Of a stretch of DNA of 64,000 nt, positions 1-7,048 are shown one piece after another (within the stretch, counting starts at the first letter, position 1; each line of letters begins with the position of its first letter). The notes beneath the pieces are model-generated. The model had not been told where the DNA came from, did not search any database, and worked only from the letters and a program-made list of their open reading frames with translations. This stretch comes from Clostridioides difficile_D. GTDB taxonomy: Bacteria > Bacillota > Clostridia > Peptostreptococcales > Peptostreptococcaceae. A program made the position numbers and the translations under genes. Location of the stretch: the NCBI GenBank assembly GCA_945861085.1, contig OX244046.1, positions 4,044,919 through 4,108,918 on the forward strand, given 5' to 3'.

Positions 1-445
1 GTTGTCGTTCACATAAGTTCGCTACTACCTATGCAGTTCTCTTATGAACTTCTTACACTTTCATGCAAGCACAGACTATATCTTATCCTTCGGCATTATC
101 CGTTAAGGTCTACCCACTTCCACTACCGATAGCTTGTAGTGTACTTCCCTCAAGAGGAATAGTCGTTGAAGTTTCTCCTATTCGGAGTTTACCTGCTGAT
201 TGCCCATTTTTAAGTACTTAGGGTTTAACCTTATACCATCTAACCAATTTTTTCTACTTTCGTAACTTTCACACTTAGGTTTATTTCATCCTTATGTTTT
301 AGTTTGGTTAGCTTTAGGGGTTTCCAGCAATTCAAGTAGTATTGGATAGGTTCTATCCTATCTCTACATATAAGTTTCCCTATATGCTGACTATTTTAGC
401 TACTAACTCATGACTAAAGTCACAAGTGTGCATAGCTATTTTTTA
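1..445 (-). ncRNA. Group I intron of a CdISt1-like IStron (5' part)
   Basis: Read on the minus strand, this stretch has the conserved core of a group I self-splicing intron. The P element lies at about 311-335 (TTGAATTGCTGGAAACCCC), the Q element at 192-206 (GGGCAATCAGCAGG), the R element at about 159-172 (ACTTCAACGACTAT) and the S element at 73-84 (AAGATATAGTCT). It begins immediately after TTGAT (446-450 in plus coordinates), the known insertion pentanucleotide of C. difficile IStrons. IStrons carry an IS605-type tnpA/tnpB part 3' of the intron, which here would lie left of position 1, outside the window. The intron should splice from the host transcript and restore the interrupted reading frame. 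The family assignment rests on motif recognition, not on folding. Confidence 0.8.
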
Positions 446-574
446 ATCAATAGGAAATCCATCTGAAGCAGAAAAATAAAGAGCTACACAACAAAGTCCA
501 AAACACTTCTTACAGTCAATTTTTAGCTCATCAAATAACTTATTATTGTATATATTTTTATGTATATTTATCAT
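446..574 (-). pseudogene. 5' exon of an IStron-interrupted pentapeptide-repeat-type protein
   Basis: A 43-codon open stretch starts at ATG (572-574) behind a GGAG ribosome-binding site (AAAAGGAGAAAAT) and runs into the group I intron at 445, where the unspliced frame stops at once (TAA). It contains a cysteine-rich segment (CKKCFGLCCVALYFSASDGF) that I associate with the N-terminus of clostridial pentapeptide-repeat proteins; the repeats themselves would be in the downstream exon outside the window. If the intron splices, the gene is functional, so it is interrupted rather than necessarily dead. The family identification comes from memory of this motif and is moderate. Confidence 0.6.
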
Positions 575-1057
575 ATTTTCTCCTTTTAAACTTTTTTTAA
601 TAATATATTATTTATAACTAAGTTATAATCAAATCTCTTATTTAACATTTCTTATGCTTAATTATAATTTAAGATATCATTTATTCCAATAGTATACATA
701 AGTTTCTTGATATTTGTAACAATACTTTTTATACTAAAGCTTATTTTAAATATAGTTGTAGAGGAGAGAATATTTTAGTATCCAATTATTTTCATATTTC
801 TTCTGAAGATTGAGGAAATGGGGTATGTTGGTTACAAGATATCATTATTCCATATTACTATGGAAAAAGTTCAAAAGCCTTTAGTAAAATCCAGTCGTCC
901 TAAAGTTTTTACTCTGTATAATAGATTGGATAAATGTATTGGTAGAATATATTAGTAGAAGTGATAATGGACTTTATGAGCGAATAGGTAAAATGTTCAG
1001 AATATCTCTTAAGGAATAAACCTATTTCAACTATACATTAATAAAATCTGTACTTAA
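575..1057. other. AT-rich intergenic region with a decayed coding remnant
   Basis: No intact gene is visible. On the plus strand, about 811-955 can be read for some 45 codons and 963-1019 for about 18 more, with stops between them. This looks like the remains of a decayed gene, but I cannot name the family. The rest is AT-rich spacer. Confidence 0.3.
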
Positions 1058-1125
1058 TAAAACCATAAGAAAATATAAAGATAAATAAACAAACTTTAAT
1101 TACTTAATAGACTCTTATGGTTTTA
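1058..1125 (-). terminator. Possible terminator after the PhnA-like gene
   Basis: A 13-base inverted repeat (TAAAACCATAAGA at 1058-1070 and its complement at 1113-1125) encloses about 42 bases. On the minus strand it is followed by a TTTTATT run. The long loop makes it a weak terminator candidate. Confidence 0.35.
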
Positions 1126-1168
1126 TACTGTAATAGAAAATTATAAACAACATAGTTTATTTATAATT

Positions 1169-1513
1169 TTACGCTTTTTTAACAACAGAAGATTTTAGTT
1201 TCATAGCTCCAAAACCATCTATCTTACATTCTATATCATGTCCATCTGATGGGTCATGGATTAAACGTATATTTTTCACTTTTGTTCCAATCTTTATAGA
1301 TGATGAGCTTCCTTTTACTTTAAGGTCTCTTATTACCGTAACAGAATCTCCATCACTTAATACATTTCCATTTATATCTTTAATAATATTTGAATCTTCT
1401 TCTGTTCCTAATCCTAAAGCCCATTCATGAGAGCATTCTGGGCAAACTAAAAGAGTTCCATCTTCATAAGTATATTCTGAATTACATTTTGGGCAATTTG
1501 GTAAGTTTTCCAT
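1169..1513 (-). CDS. PhnA/YjdM-like zinc-ribbon protein
   Basis: This 114-residue protein starts with a zinc ribbon (CPKCNSEYTYEDG then CPECSHEW, cysteines at about 7, 10, 24 and 27). A KOW-like domain of the PhnA/YjdM family follows, with the typical DINGNVLSDGDSVTVIRDL segment. The length matches E. coli YjdM. Despite the old name PhnA, the family is not shown to cleave phosphonoacetate in most bacteria, so its role is unknown. A GGAGGA ribosome-binding site precedes the ATG. It lies 26 bases downstream of the PAS-protein gene on the same strand, so the two may be cotranscribed. Family assignment is strong, function is not. Confidence 0.85.
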   Translation of the reverse strand: MENLPNCPKCNSEYTYEDGTLLVCPECSHEWALGLGTEEDSNIIKDINGNVLSDGDSVTVIRDLKVKGSSSSIKIGTKVKNIRLIHDPSDGHDIECKIDGFGAMKLKSSVVKKA

Positions 1514-1539
1514 ATTTATATGTCCTCCATTTGTTATTT

Positions 1540-1974
1540 TTAAATTTCTTCTTTAATATTTGAATACAATATATAGACTATTGCTTTTTCATTTTCCTTT
1601 GATTCAATTAATATGCCAGTCATTATTACCCAAATAGGGTCTCCATGATTTACTGAAATACAAATGTGATATTCTATACTCTTTTTGCCATGATGGTAAG
1701 CCTCTAAAAAATGATTTTTCATAGATTCAAAATAATAAATATTATCTTCATAATAGTCTCTTAAACTAGAGAATTTAAGCAAAAATTCTTTTTCTGTATA
1801 TCCCAACAGTTTATAAAAGGCTGTATTTCCCCAGATTATTGTAAATGAATCATCTAAAAAATGCTTACTAACTCCAATATTCATGGATTTTAGCATGTCT
1901 TCTGAAATAACTTCATTATTTATTATTGATTGCTCTTTTCCACACACTTGCTGTAATCCAGTATCTTCTTTCAT
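1540..1974 (-). CDS. Stand-alone PAS domain protein
   Basis: The 144-residue product consists mainly of one PAS sensory fold at about residues 25-140, with features such as FTIIWGNTAFYKLLGYTEKEF and the later PIWVIMTGILIE strand. There is no kinase, GGDEF, EAL or DNA-binding domain and no membrane segment. A single-domain PAS protein may bind a ligand or another regulator, but no partner is evident. It precedes the PhnA-like gene and probably shares its transcript. The ribosome-binding site is a G-rich stretch about 11 bases before the ATG and is not ideal. Confidence 0.75.
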   Translation of the reverse strand: MKEDTGLQQVCGKEQSIINNEVISEDMLKSMNIGVSKHFLDDSFTIIWGNTAFYKLLGYTEKEFLLKFSSLRDYYEDNIYYFESMKNHFLEAYHHGKKSIEYHICISVNHGDPIWVIMTGILIESKENEKAIVYILYSNIKEEI

Positions 1975-2470
1975 AATTTTTGATTATCCCCCTATCTTTA
2001 TCTCCACTTTTAATAAACTATGCTTCTTTAACATAATGATAAAAGTGAATCATTAACATGTGTCAATTTATTTCATTTATAATGATTTTTTATTTGAAAT
2101 TTAATTTTCACACTCTTACTAAACTTCTCCCTCTAAAACTTTTAAATTAGTAAATTTTTTGATGCTATATTCATCATTTAATAGCTTAAATTATTACTTC
2201 TTATTTACTTAAAACCACATTCAAATTTTCGTCTAAAAACATGTAATTTTCTCATGATTACTAAAAATTTTATTCTTTTAATGAAATTATATCATAACTT
2301 AAATCTTAAAACAGTTCTTTTCTTGATAGAAAAGTCAAGATAAAATTACTGAAATTATATGTAATATAATAGAAAAATACACTAATTTATTCATGAATAA
2401 CACTAATTTATAAATTTAATAATCTAACCTCTAATTAACAAAGCTTAATATTAATTATAAATTACAACCT
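1975..2470. other. Long AT-rich intergenic region, no gene seen
   Basis: About 500 bases of very AT-rich sequence without a convincing reading frame or RNA gene on either strand. It must hold the promoter of the PAS-protein gene near its left end, but no clear -35/-10 pair stands out. Confidence 0.5.
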
Positions 2471-2515
2471 AAAAAATAAAGCTATGATAAAATGAACATT
2501 TTATCTAGCTTTATT
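2471..2515 (-). terminator. Terminator (bidirectional shape) after the XRE gene
   Basis: A long AT-rich hairpin with arms of about 21 bases (2472-2493 and 2496-2517, one bulge) around a short loop. It contains the paired blocks AAAAATAAAGCT and AGCTTTATTTTT. U-rich tracts on both sides fit termination in either direction; the gene ending at 2540 on the minus strand is the obvious client. Confidence 0.6.
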
Positions 2516-2539
2516 TTTATTAAGTTTAATATACAAAAT

Positions 2540-2974
2540 TTAGTCTATTCTACCTTTTTTATTTATATATTCTAATACATAACCAATTCCCATACCTATA
2601 AAACTACCGACTATTCCCCACATAAAATTATCTGTAATAAATCCAATTGATATCCCCACTATAAAACCACATATCATGAAATTCTCTAACAGTTCATCTT
2701 CTGACTCACTTTCATCATAATGTGTACTATTTGTAAGTACTTTACTCGATTCAATCACGTCTTCAGTTTTATCTCTATTTTCATTGAATAACAACTCATC
2801 TAAAGTTATATTAAATATATTACTTAATAGCATTAAATTCTCTATGTCTGGATATGTTTTATTAGATTCCCATTTTGATATAGCTTGTCTAGATACATTT
2901 AGCATTTCAGAAAGTTGTTCTTGTGATAAATTTCTTTCTTTTCTCAGTCTCTTTAAATTTTTTCCAAAGTTCAA
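2540..2974 (-). CDS. XRE-family regulator with C-terminal membrane segments
   Basis: The N-terminal 60 residues form a classic XRE/Cro helix-turn-helix (LRKERNLSQEQLSEMLNVSR, then QAISKWESNKTYPDIENL). An acidic linker follows, and then two hydrophobic helices (FMICGFIVGISIGFIT and FMWGIVGSFIGMGIGYVL) that should anchor it in the membrane. I chose the TTG at 2974 because it lies six bases after AGAGGTG; the upstream in-frame GTG overlaps that ribosome-binding site. Such small membrane-tied XRE proteins are common in Firmicutes and often control a neighbour or themselves. Two direct repeats upstream (3034-3065) may be its operator. Confidence 0.8.
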   Translation of the reverse strand: MNFGKNLKRLRKERNLSQEQLSEMLNVSRQAISKWESNKTYPDIENLMLLSNIFNITLDELLFNENRDKTEDVIESSKVLTNSTHYDESESEDELLENFMICGFIVGISIGFITDNFMWGIVGSFIGMGIGYVLEYINKKGRID

Positions 2975-3033
2975 TATTATCACCTCATCTCAACTTAATT
3001 ATATTTATATATTAATCGATTCACAATCCTTAT

Positions 3034-3065
3034 ATAGTTGCATTTTGTCAACTAATAGTTGCATT
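3034..3065. promoter_or_regulatory. Candidate XRE operator: two direct repeats 21 bp apart
   Basis: The sequence ATAGTTGCATT occurs at 3034-3044 and again at 3055-3065, exactly 21 bases apart (two helical turns). A TTGTCAAC element lies between. It sits some 60-90 bases upstream of the XRE gene start, where an autoregulatory site would be expected. Confidence 0.4.
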
Positions 3066-3101
3066 ACTGATTTTATCTATATTCTAGATTAAGGTAACAA
3101 A

Positions 3102-3150
3102 GATTAAAAAGGCTGTATCATAGCAATTATAAACTACTATGATACAGCCT
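3102..3150 (-). terminator. Terminator of the PTS / KDPG-aldolase operon
   Basis: A perfect 13-base stem (GGCTGTATCATAG at 3111-3123, complement at 3137-3149) is followed on the minus strand by TTTTTAAT. It lies directly after the stop codon of the aldolase gene, so it closes the operon that starts at 9136. Confidence 0.85.
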
Positions 3151-3155
3151 AAAGG

Positions 3156-3788
3156 TTAAACTTCTCTTATATTTTTAATAATTTCACGAATCTTTTTAGC
3201 ATTTTCAGCAATATCCCCAACAGTACCTTTAGTTAATAAACCACCAAATCCGCATACATCAACCCCATTTTCCAGCCATACATGTAAGTTTCCAAAATTA
3301 ATTCCACCACTTGCTAAAACTGGCATATCAGGTATTGGCGTTTTAAATACATTTACTAGTTTAGGTCCATAGAAATCTGATATTGGAAAAGCCTTGATAA
3401 AGGCAGCGCCTAAACTCAGTGCCTCTACTGCTTCAGTCAATGATGTACATCCTGGAGCATAAGGAATTTGATATCTATTGCAAGTTTTTGCTACATCTTC
3501 ATTGTAATTTGGTGCAATAATAAATTGAGCTCCATGTAAAATAGCATGACGAGCTGTTTCACTATCCAAAACTGTCCCTGCTCCCACACAAAGTGCTTCG
3601 CCATATTTTTTATTAAGCTCTTGAATTATTTCTCCAGCATTATTCAAGGTATAACTCATTTCTATAACTGTTATGCCACCTTTTATACAACCTTCAGCAA
3701 TTTCACATGCACGATTAAGTGTTTCTTCTCTTACAATTGCAAGAGCCCCACATTCTGCCATTCTTTTAGTTATATTCACCTTTTTCAT
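3156..3788 (-). CDS. eda: KDPG/KHG aldolase
   Basis: This 210-residue class I aldolase splits 2-keto-3-deoxy-6-phosphogluconate (or a close relative) into pyruvate and glyceraldehyde 3-phosphate. The family marks are clear: the catalytic Glu region (GGITVIEMSYTLNN), the GAGTVLD motif, the AQFIIAPNYN strand, and the Schiff-base lysine in GAAFIKAFP, followed by the phosphate-binding ASGGIN. It is the last gene of the operon with a DapA-like lyase, a SIS isomerase and an ascorbate-type PTS, so its substrate is probably formed from an imported sugar acid or amino sugar acid. The true sugar cannot be read from the sequence. Confidence 0.9.
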   Translation of the reverse strand: MKKVNITKRMAECGALAIVREETLNRACEIAEGCIKGGITVIEMSYTLNNAGEIIQELNKKYGEALCVGAGTVLDSETARHAILHGAQFIIAPNYNEDVAKTCNRYQIPYAPGCTSLTEAVEALSLGAAFIKAFPISDFYGPKLVNVFKTPIPDMPVLASGGINFGNLHVWLENGVDVCGFGGLLTKGTVGDIAENAKKIREIIKNIREV

Positions 3789-3884
3789 ATCATCACCTCT
3801 ATATTCATCAAATCACTTTGCTTCTCCATTAATTTAAACCTCATTTTATAATACATATGTTAGTCATATACCAGTCTAATTACC

Positions 3885-4787
3885 CTATCTACTACTATTT
3901 TTATTAAATATTACTCTATAATTTTCAACTACTCTCTTAATTTCTTCAAGTACTTCTCCAGTTGGTTCAGTTACAGGAAGTCGTGCAGTCCCAACATTAA
4001 TTCCATTCAAGACAACAGTTTTCTTTATAACAGATGGAATTGTTCCAAGCTTTAAGATACGGCGAAGTTCTTCTATACTATTCTGAGCTTTTTGAGCCTC
4101 TTTCAAATTACCTTTCATAAAGTTATCATAAATGGCAATATCAATTTCTGTAAGAAAGTTTGCTGTTGCAGCAACAGCACCTTGAGCACCAGCTCTCAAG
4201 CTTTCAAGAATAAGTGAATCTGAACCTGAAAATACACTGAAATCCTCACTCTTAGTTACTTCAATATAAGCTTTCATGTTGTCAAGTTTACCACTACTAT
4301 CCTTAATTCCAATAATATTCTTTATCTTTGACAATTCACACACTGACTCTGGTTCAATATTAATTCCAGTCTTCCCTGGCATGTTGTACATCATAATAGG
4401 TAAATTAACTGAATCAGCGATAGTTTTATAATGTAAAATTAATTCCTCCTGTGTTGGTGTTACAAAGTATGGTGTAATAATAGATAACGCACTTGCTCCA
4501 ATAGTTTCCATTCTCTTGGATAAACTTATAACTTCACGAGTTGAATTACCACCTGTTCCAACAAAAACAGGTACACGGTTGTTAGTGTGATTGATAACAA
4601 TCTTTGCAAATTCAACTTTTTCATCATCTGTCAATACATGACATTCACCATTAGTTCCCAAAATAAATAATCCATAAATTCCTTTTTCAATTAAATAATC
4701 AATTAATTTGCATGTTGCTTGTTGATTTATATTTTGATTTTTATCAAATGGTGTTATCATTGCACATATAATGCCTTTATATTTCAT
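3885..4787 (-). CDS. DapA/NanA-superfamily lyase (dihydrodipicolinate-synthase-like)
   Basis: A pyruvate-dependent class I aldolase/lyase of about 300 residues. It has the GTNGECHVLTDDEK motif (GTTGE-type pyruvate-binding site), the YNMPGKTG segment with the catalytic tyrosine, and the Schiff-base lysine in NIIGIKDSSGK. I chose the ATG at 4787 because the longer form would overlap the preceding gene and lacks a ribosome-binding site. The superfamily includes DapA, N-acetylneuraminate lyase, KDG aldolase and keto-deoxy-sugar-acid dehydratases. Inside a PTS operon with a KDPG aldolase, a sugar-acid role is more likely than lysine synthesis. It begins four bases after the SIS gene ends. Confidence 0.85.
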   Translation of the reverse strand: MKYKGIICAMITPFDKNQNINQQATCKLIDYLIEKGIYGLFILGTNGECHVLTDDEKVEFAKIVINHTNNRVPVFVGTGGNSTREVISLSKRMETIGASALSIITPYFVTPTQEELILHYKTIADSVNLPIMMYNMPGKTGINIEPESVCELSKIKNIIGIKDSSGKLDNMKAYIEVTKSEDFSVFSGSDSLILESLRAGAQGAVAATANFLTEIDIAIYDNFMKGNLKEAQKAQNSIEELRRILKLGTIPSVIKKTVVLNGINVGTARLPVTEPTGEVLEEIKRVVENYRVIFNKNSSR

Positions 4788-4791
4788 AAAA

Positions 4792-5391
4792 TTATATTCC
4801 CTCTCTAATAGACTTTCCAAGACTCCCTGCTGGATGCCACTTCAAATACTGCTCTACATCAAGTCCTTTAGCATATTGTAATGCAACGCTTAATGACTGT
4901 AAGACTATTGTTTCTGCAAGAATTGAGGCACGAGGAGCTTTATTAAGACAATCCCCTTCCTGATTAACTCCTGCGAACAAGAATATATCACAAATATTCT
5001 TTAAAAATGAATTAGCATTACCACTTACACCAATTATCCTTGCTCCATTTATTTTTAGTGTTTCAATAGTTGCTTTTAACTCTTGAGTTTCACCGCTATT
5101 TGATATTGCAATAACAACATCTCCTTCAACTACTTGACCACTTGAACCATGCACTGCTTCTGTACCATGCAATATATATGCTGGTGTTCCAGTAGATGAA
5201 AGCAATGAGGAAATATATCCTGATACATACCCTGGTTTACCAATACCAGTCACATGTACACGTCCATGATTCCTTTCAGCTTCAAAAATTAAATCACATG
5301 CTTTATTTATAGACGTCTCATCTATTGAGGCAATAAATTCTGACACTTCGTTAGATAGAGTGTCTAAAAATACAGATAATGTTTTTTTCAT
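4792..5391 (-). CDS. SIS-domain sugar-phosphate isomerase (KdsD/GutQ-like, no CBS domains)
   Basis: The 199-residue protein is one SIS (sugar isomerase) domain. It shows the GIGKPGYVSGYISSLLSSTG phosphate-binding helix, HGTEAVHGSSG, the IAISNSGETQEL motif, and the WHPAGSLGKSIREG ending typical of arabinose-5-phosphate isomerases KdsD, GutQ and KpsF. Those enzymes normally carry two CBS domains after this point; here the protein stops, giving a minimal form. It probably interconverts an aldose phosphate and a ketose phosphate made by the PTS. Both neighbours are cotranscribed. Confidence 0.85.
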   Translation of the reverse strand: MKKTLSVFLDTLSNEVSEFIASIDETSINKACDLIFEAERNHGRVHVTGIGKPGYVSGYISSLLSSTGTPAYILHGTEAVHGSSGQVVEGDVVIAISNSGETQELKATIETLKINGARIIGVSGNANSFLKNICDIFLFAGVNQEGDCLNKAPRASILAETIVLQSLSVALQYAKGLDVEQYLKWHPAGSLGKSIREGI

Positions 5392-5448
5392 AATGCTTAT
5401 CCTCCCTAAAATTATCGTGACTACAATTAGACTTTTATATAATTTAGT

Positions 5449-6720
5449 CTAGATAGGTTTTATAAATTGTAAAATATTATGTAATATTGAACCAACTACG
5501 TTGTAATCAATATTTGGGAACGTTGCACCCTCTATACCAAGAGTTCCATAAACTGGATATAGTATAACTGGTAAAAATGCAAGTAATAATCCTACAACGA
5601 ACGACCCAGCAATAGCTCCTCTCCATCCGCCTGAAGTATTACCAAATATTGCAGCTGTACCACCTGAGAAGAAACATATGTGAGCAGCTGGAATAATTAC
5701 TACAGGGAATATACTAGGAAATGATGCCATAATAGCAATCGCTAATAGACCAGCAGCATATGCTGAGATAAATCCAATAATAACTGCATTTGGTGCATAT
5801 GGGAATACTGTTGGAACATCTAGTGCAGGACGTGACCCTGGAATATACTTTTCTGAAATGATTACGAATGCTGCAGTTATTTCGGCTAAGAACATACGAA
5901 CACCTGACATCAGTATTGACATACCAGCTACAAATGTAAATGCCTCTATAAGCGGAAATACTAACCAATGTGTTGAGCCAGCAATCTCTTGAGTAAATGC
6001 TTGACCAGCTTTTAATGTTGCAATATAAAATAAGATTAGCATAACTATGGATAGACCCATTAAGAAGTCTCTGAATATTGATAACCACTTAGGAAATTCT
6101 ATAGTCTCTGTTGTATCATCTTTATGTTTCGAAAATAAACGCCCAATATAACCTGATAGACCATAACCAATCATATTAAAGTGACCAATAGCTTGTTCAT
6201 CACCGCCTGTTAATTCACGCATAAATGGTTGACAGAACTGAGGTAGTGCGGCAGACATAAATCCTAAGATAGCTCCACCCATTAAGATAGTGATTGTATT
6301 ATCGAATCCATGTGCTTTCATGATTAAAACTAATACGCAAGAAAAGAATAAACTATGACCTGTTGTAAAGAAAATATTCTTAAACCTTGTAACACGTGCA
6401 AATACTAAATTTAATATGAATCCAAGAATTAATGTACACGAAACTGCAAAGCCATATGTACCTTGTGCAAGTGCTGTAGCTGCTTCTGGTGAAGCTATAA
6501 CACCAGTAATTCCAAAGCCATGTTGGAATAATTTATTGAAATTTTGAAGTGCTCCAGTCATAGCAGAAGCACCAATACCAAATATCAAGAAACCTATAAG
6601 TGTTTTTGAAGACCCAGTAAATACTTCAACAGCTGATTTCTTTTGAAGAATCAATCCTATACATGCAACTACACCAAGTAAAACAGCAGGTGTACTTAAC
6701 AAACTAATAATAAATTCCAT
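5449..6720 (-). CDS. PTS permease IIC, ascorbate (UlaA/SgaT)-like
   Basis: A highly hydrophobic protein of about 423 residues with around ten membrane segments, resembling the ascorbate-type IIC (UlaA/SgaT). Landmarks are ILQKKSAVEVFTGSSKTLIG, the GGDEQAIGHFNMIGYGLSGYIG loop region and FFSGGTAAIFGNTSGGWRGA. I chose the second ATG (6720): the GGGAGGA ribosome-binding site touches the first one directly but lies six bases from the second. It imports and phosphorylates a sugar together with the IIB gene just upstream. No stand-alone IIA is present; the regulator of the operon carries an EIIA domain. Confidence 0.88.
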   Translation of the reverse strand: MEFIISLLSTPAVLLGVVACIGLILQKKSAVEVFTGSSKTLIGFLIFGIGASAMTGALQNFNKLFQHGFGITGVIASPEAATALAQGTYGFAVSCTLILGFILNLVFARVTRFKNIFFTTGHSLFFSCVLVLIMKAHGFDNTITILMGGAILGFMSAALPQFCQPFMRELTGGDEQAIGHFNMIGYGLSGYIGRLFSKHKDDTTETIEFPKWLSIFRDFLMGLSIVMLILFYIATLKAGQAFTQEIAGSTHWLVFPLIEAFTFVAGMSILMSGVRMFLAEITAAFVIISEKYIPGSRPALDVPTVFPYAPNAVIIGFISAYAAGLLAIAIMASFPSIFPVVIIPAAHICFFSGGTAAIFGNTSGGWRGAIAGSFVVGLLLAFLPVILYPVYGTLGIEGATFPNIDYNVVGSILHNILQFIKPI

Positions 6721-6746
6721 AAACATTCCTCCCTATTTTCTTAAAT

Positions 6747-7034
6747 TTATACCTCTTTTGAAGCAAGGAATTTTTCTAGTGCTGTCTTAATTTCGTTACG
6801 GTCAACAATATTGTGAATTCCAATTATATCAAACTTCAAATTTTTATTTTTTAGTTCTTCAGCAACATCAATTAATGTTTCTACAGCATCTCCATTGAAT
6901 CCATTTAATGAATCCAATGAACCATGTTCTACTTCAATTGGAAAGTTATTTTCCTTAATAATTTGTTGAGTCTTTATTTTTAACATTAAACTTGAGCCAA
7001 CTCCTGCTCTACATGCGATTAAAATCTTATACAT
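6747..7034 (-). CDS. PTS component IIB, ascorbate (UlaB/SgaB)-like
   Basis: A 95-residue cytosolic phosphocarrier. The N-terminal MYKILIACRAGVGSSLMLK loop carries the phosphorylated cysteine (Cys8) with the P-loop-like GVGSS pattern of the lactose/ascorbate IIB fold. It should accept phosphate from an EIIA domain and pass it to the sugar bound by the IIC encoded immediately downstream. The gene sits between the PRD regulator (14 bases upstream) and IIC, in an evident operon. Confidence 0.9.
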   Translation of the reverse strand: MYKILIACRAGVGSSLMLKIKTQQIIKENNFPIEVEHGSLDSLNGFNGDAVETLIDVAEELKNKNLKFDIIGIHNIVDRNEIKTALEKFLASKEV

Positions 7035-7048
7035 AATTAAATCCTCCT

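Noticed and set aside
2784..3092. Plus-strand frame of 102 codons over the XRE gene
   Set aside because: It is antisense to a clear XRE helix-turn-helix gene, has a composition typical of shadow frames, and lacks a ribosome-binding site.
3885..4787. Call as lysine-pathway DapA
   Set aside because: The superfamily match is clear, but the gene is in a sugar PTS operon with KDPG aldolase and not with lysine genes.
5714..6088. Minus-strand frame of 124 codons inside the PTS IIC gene
   Set aside because: It is another frame of an obvious membrane permease, rich in Cys, Ser and Tyr without any domain.
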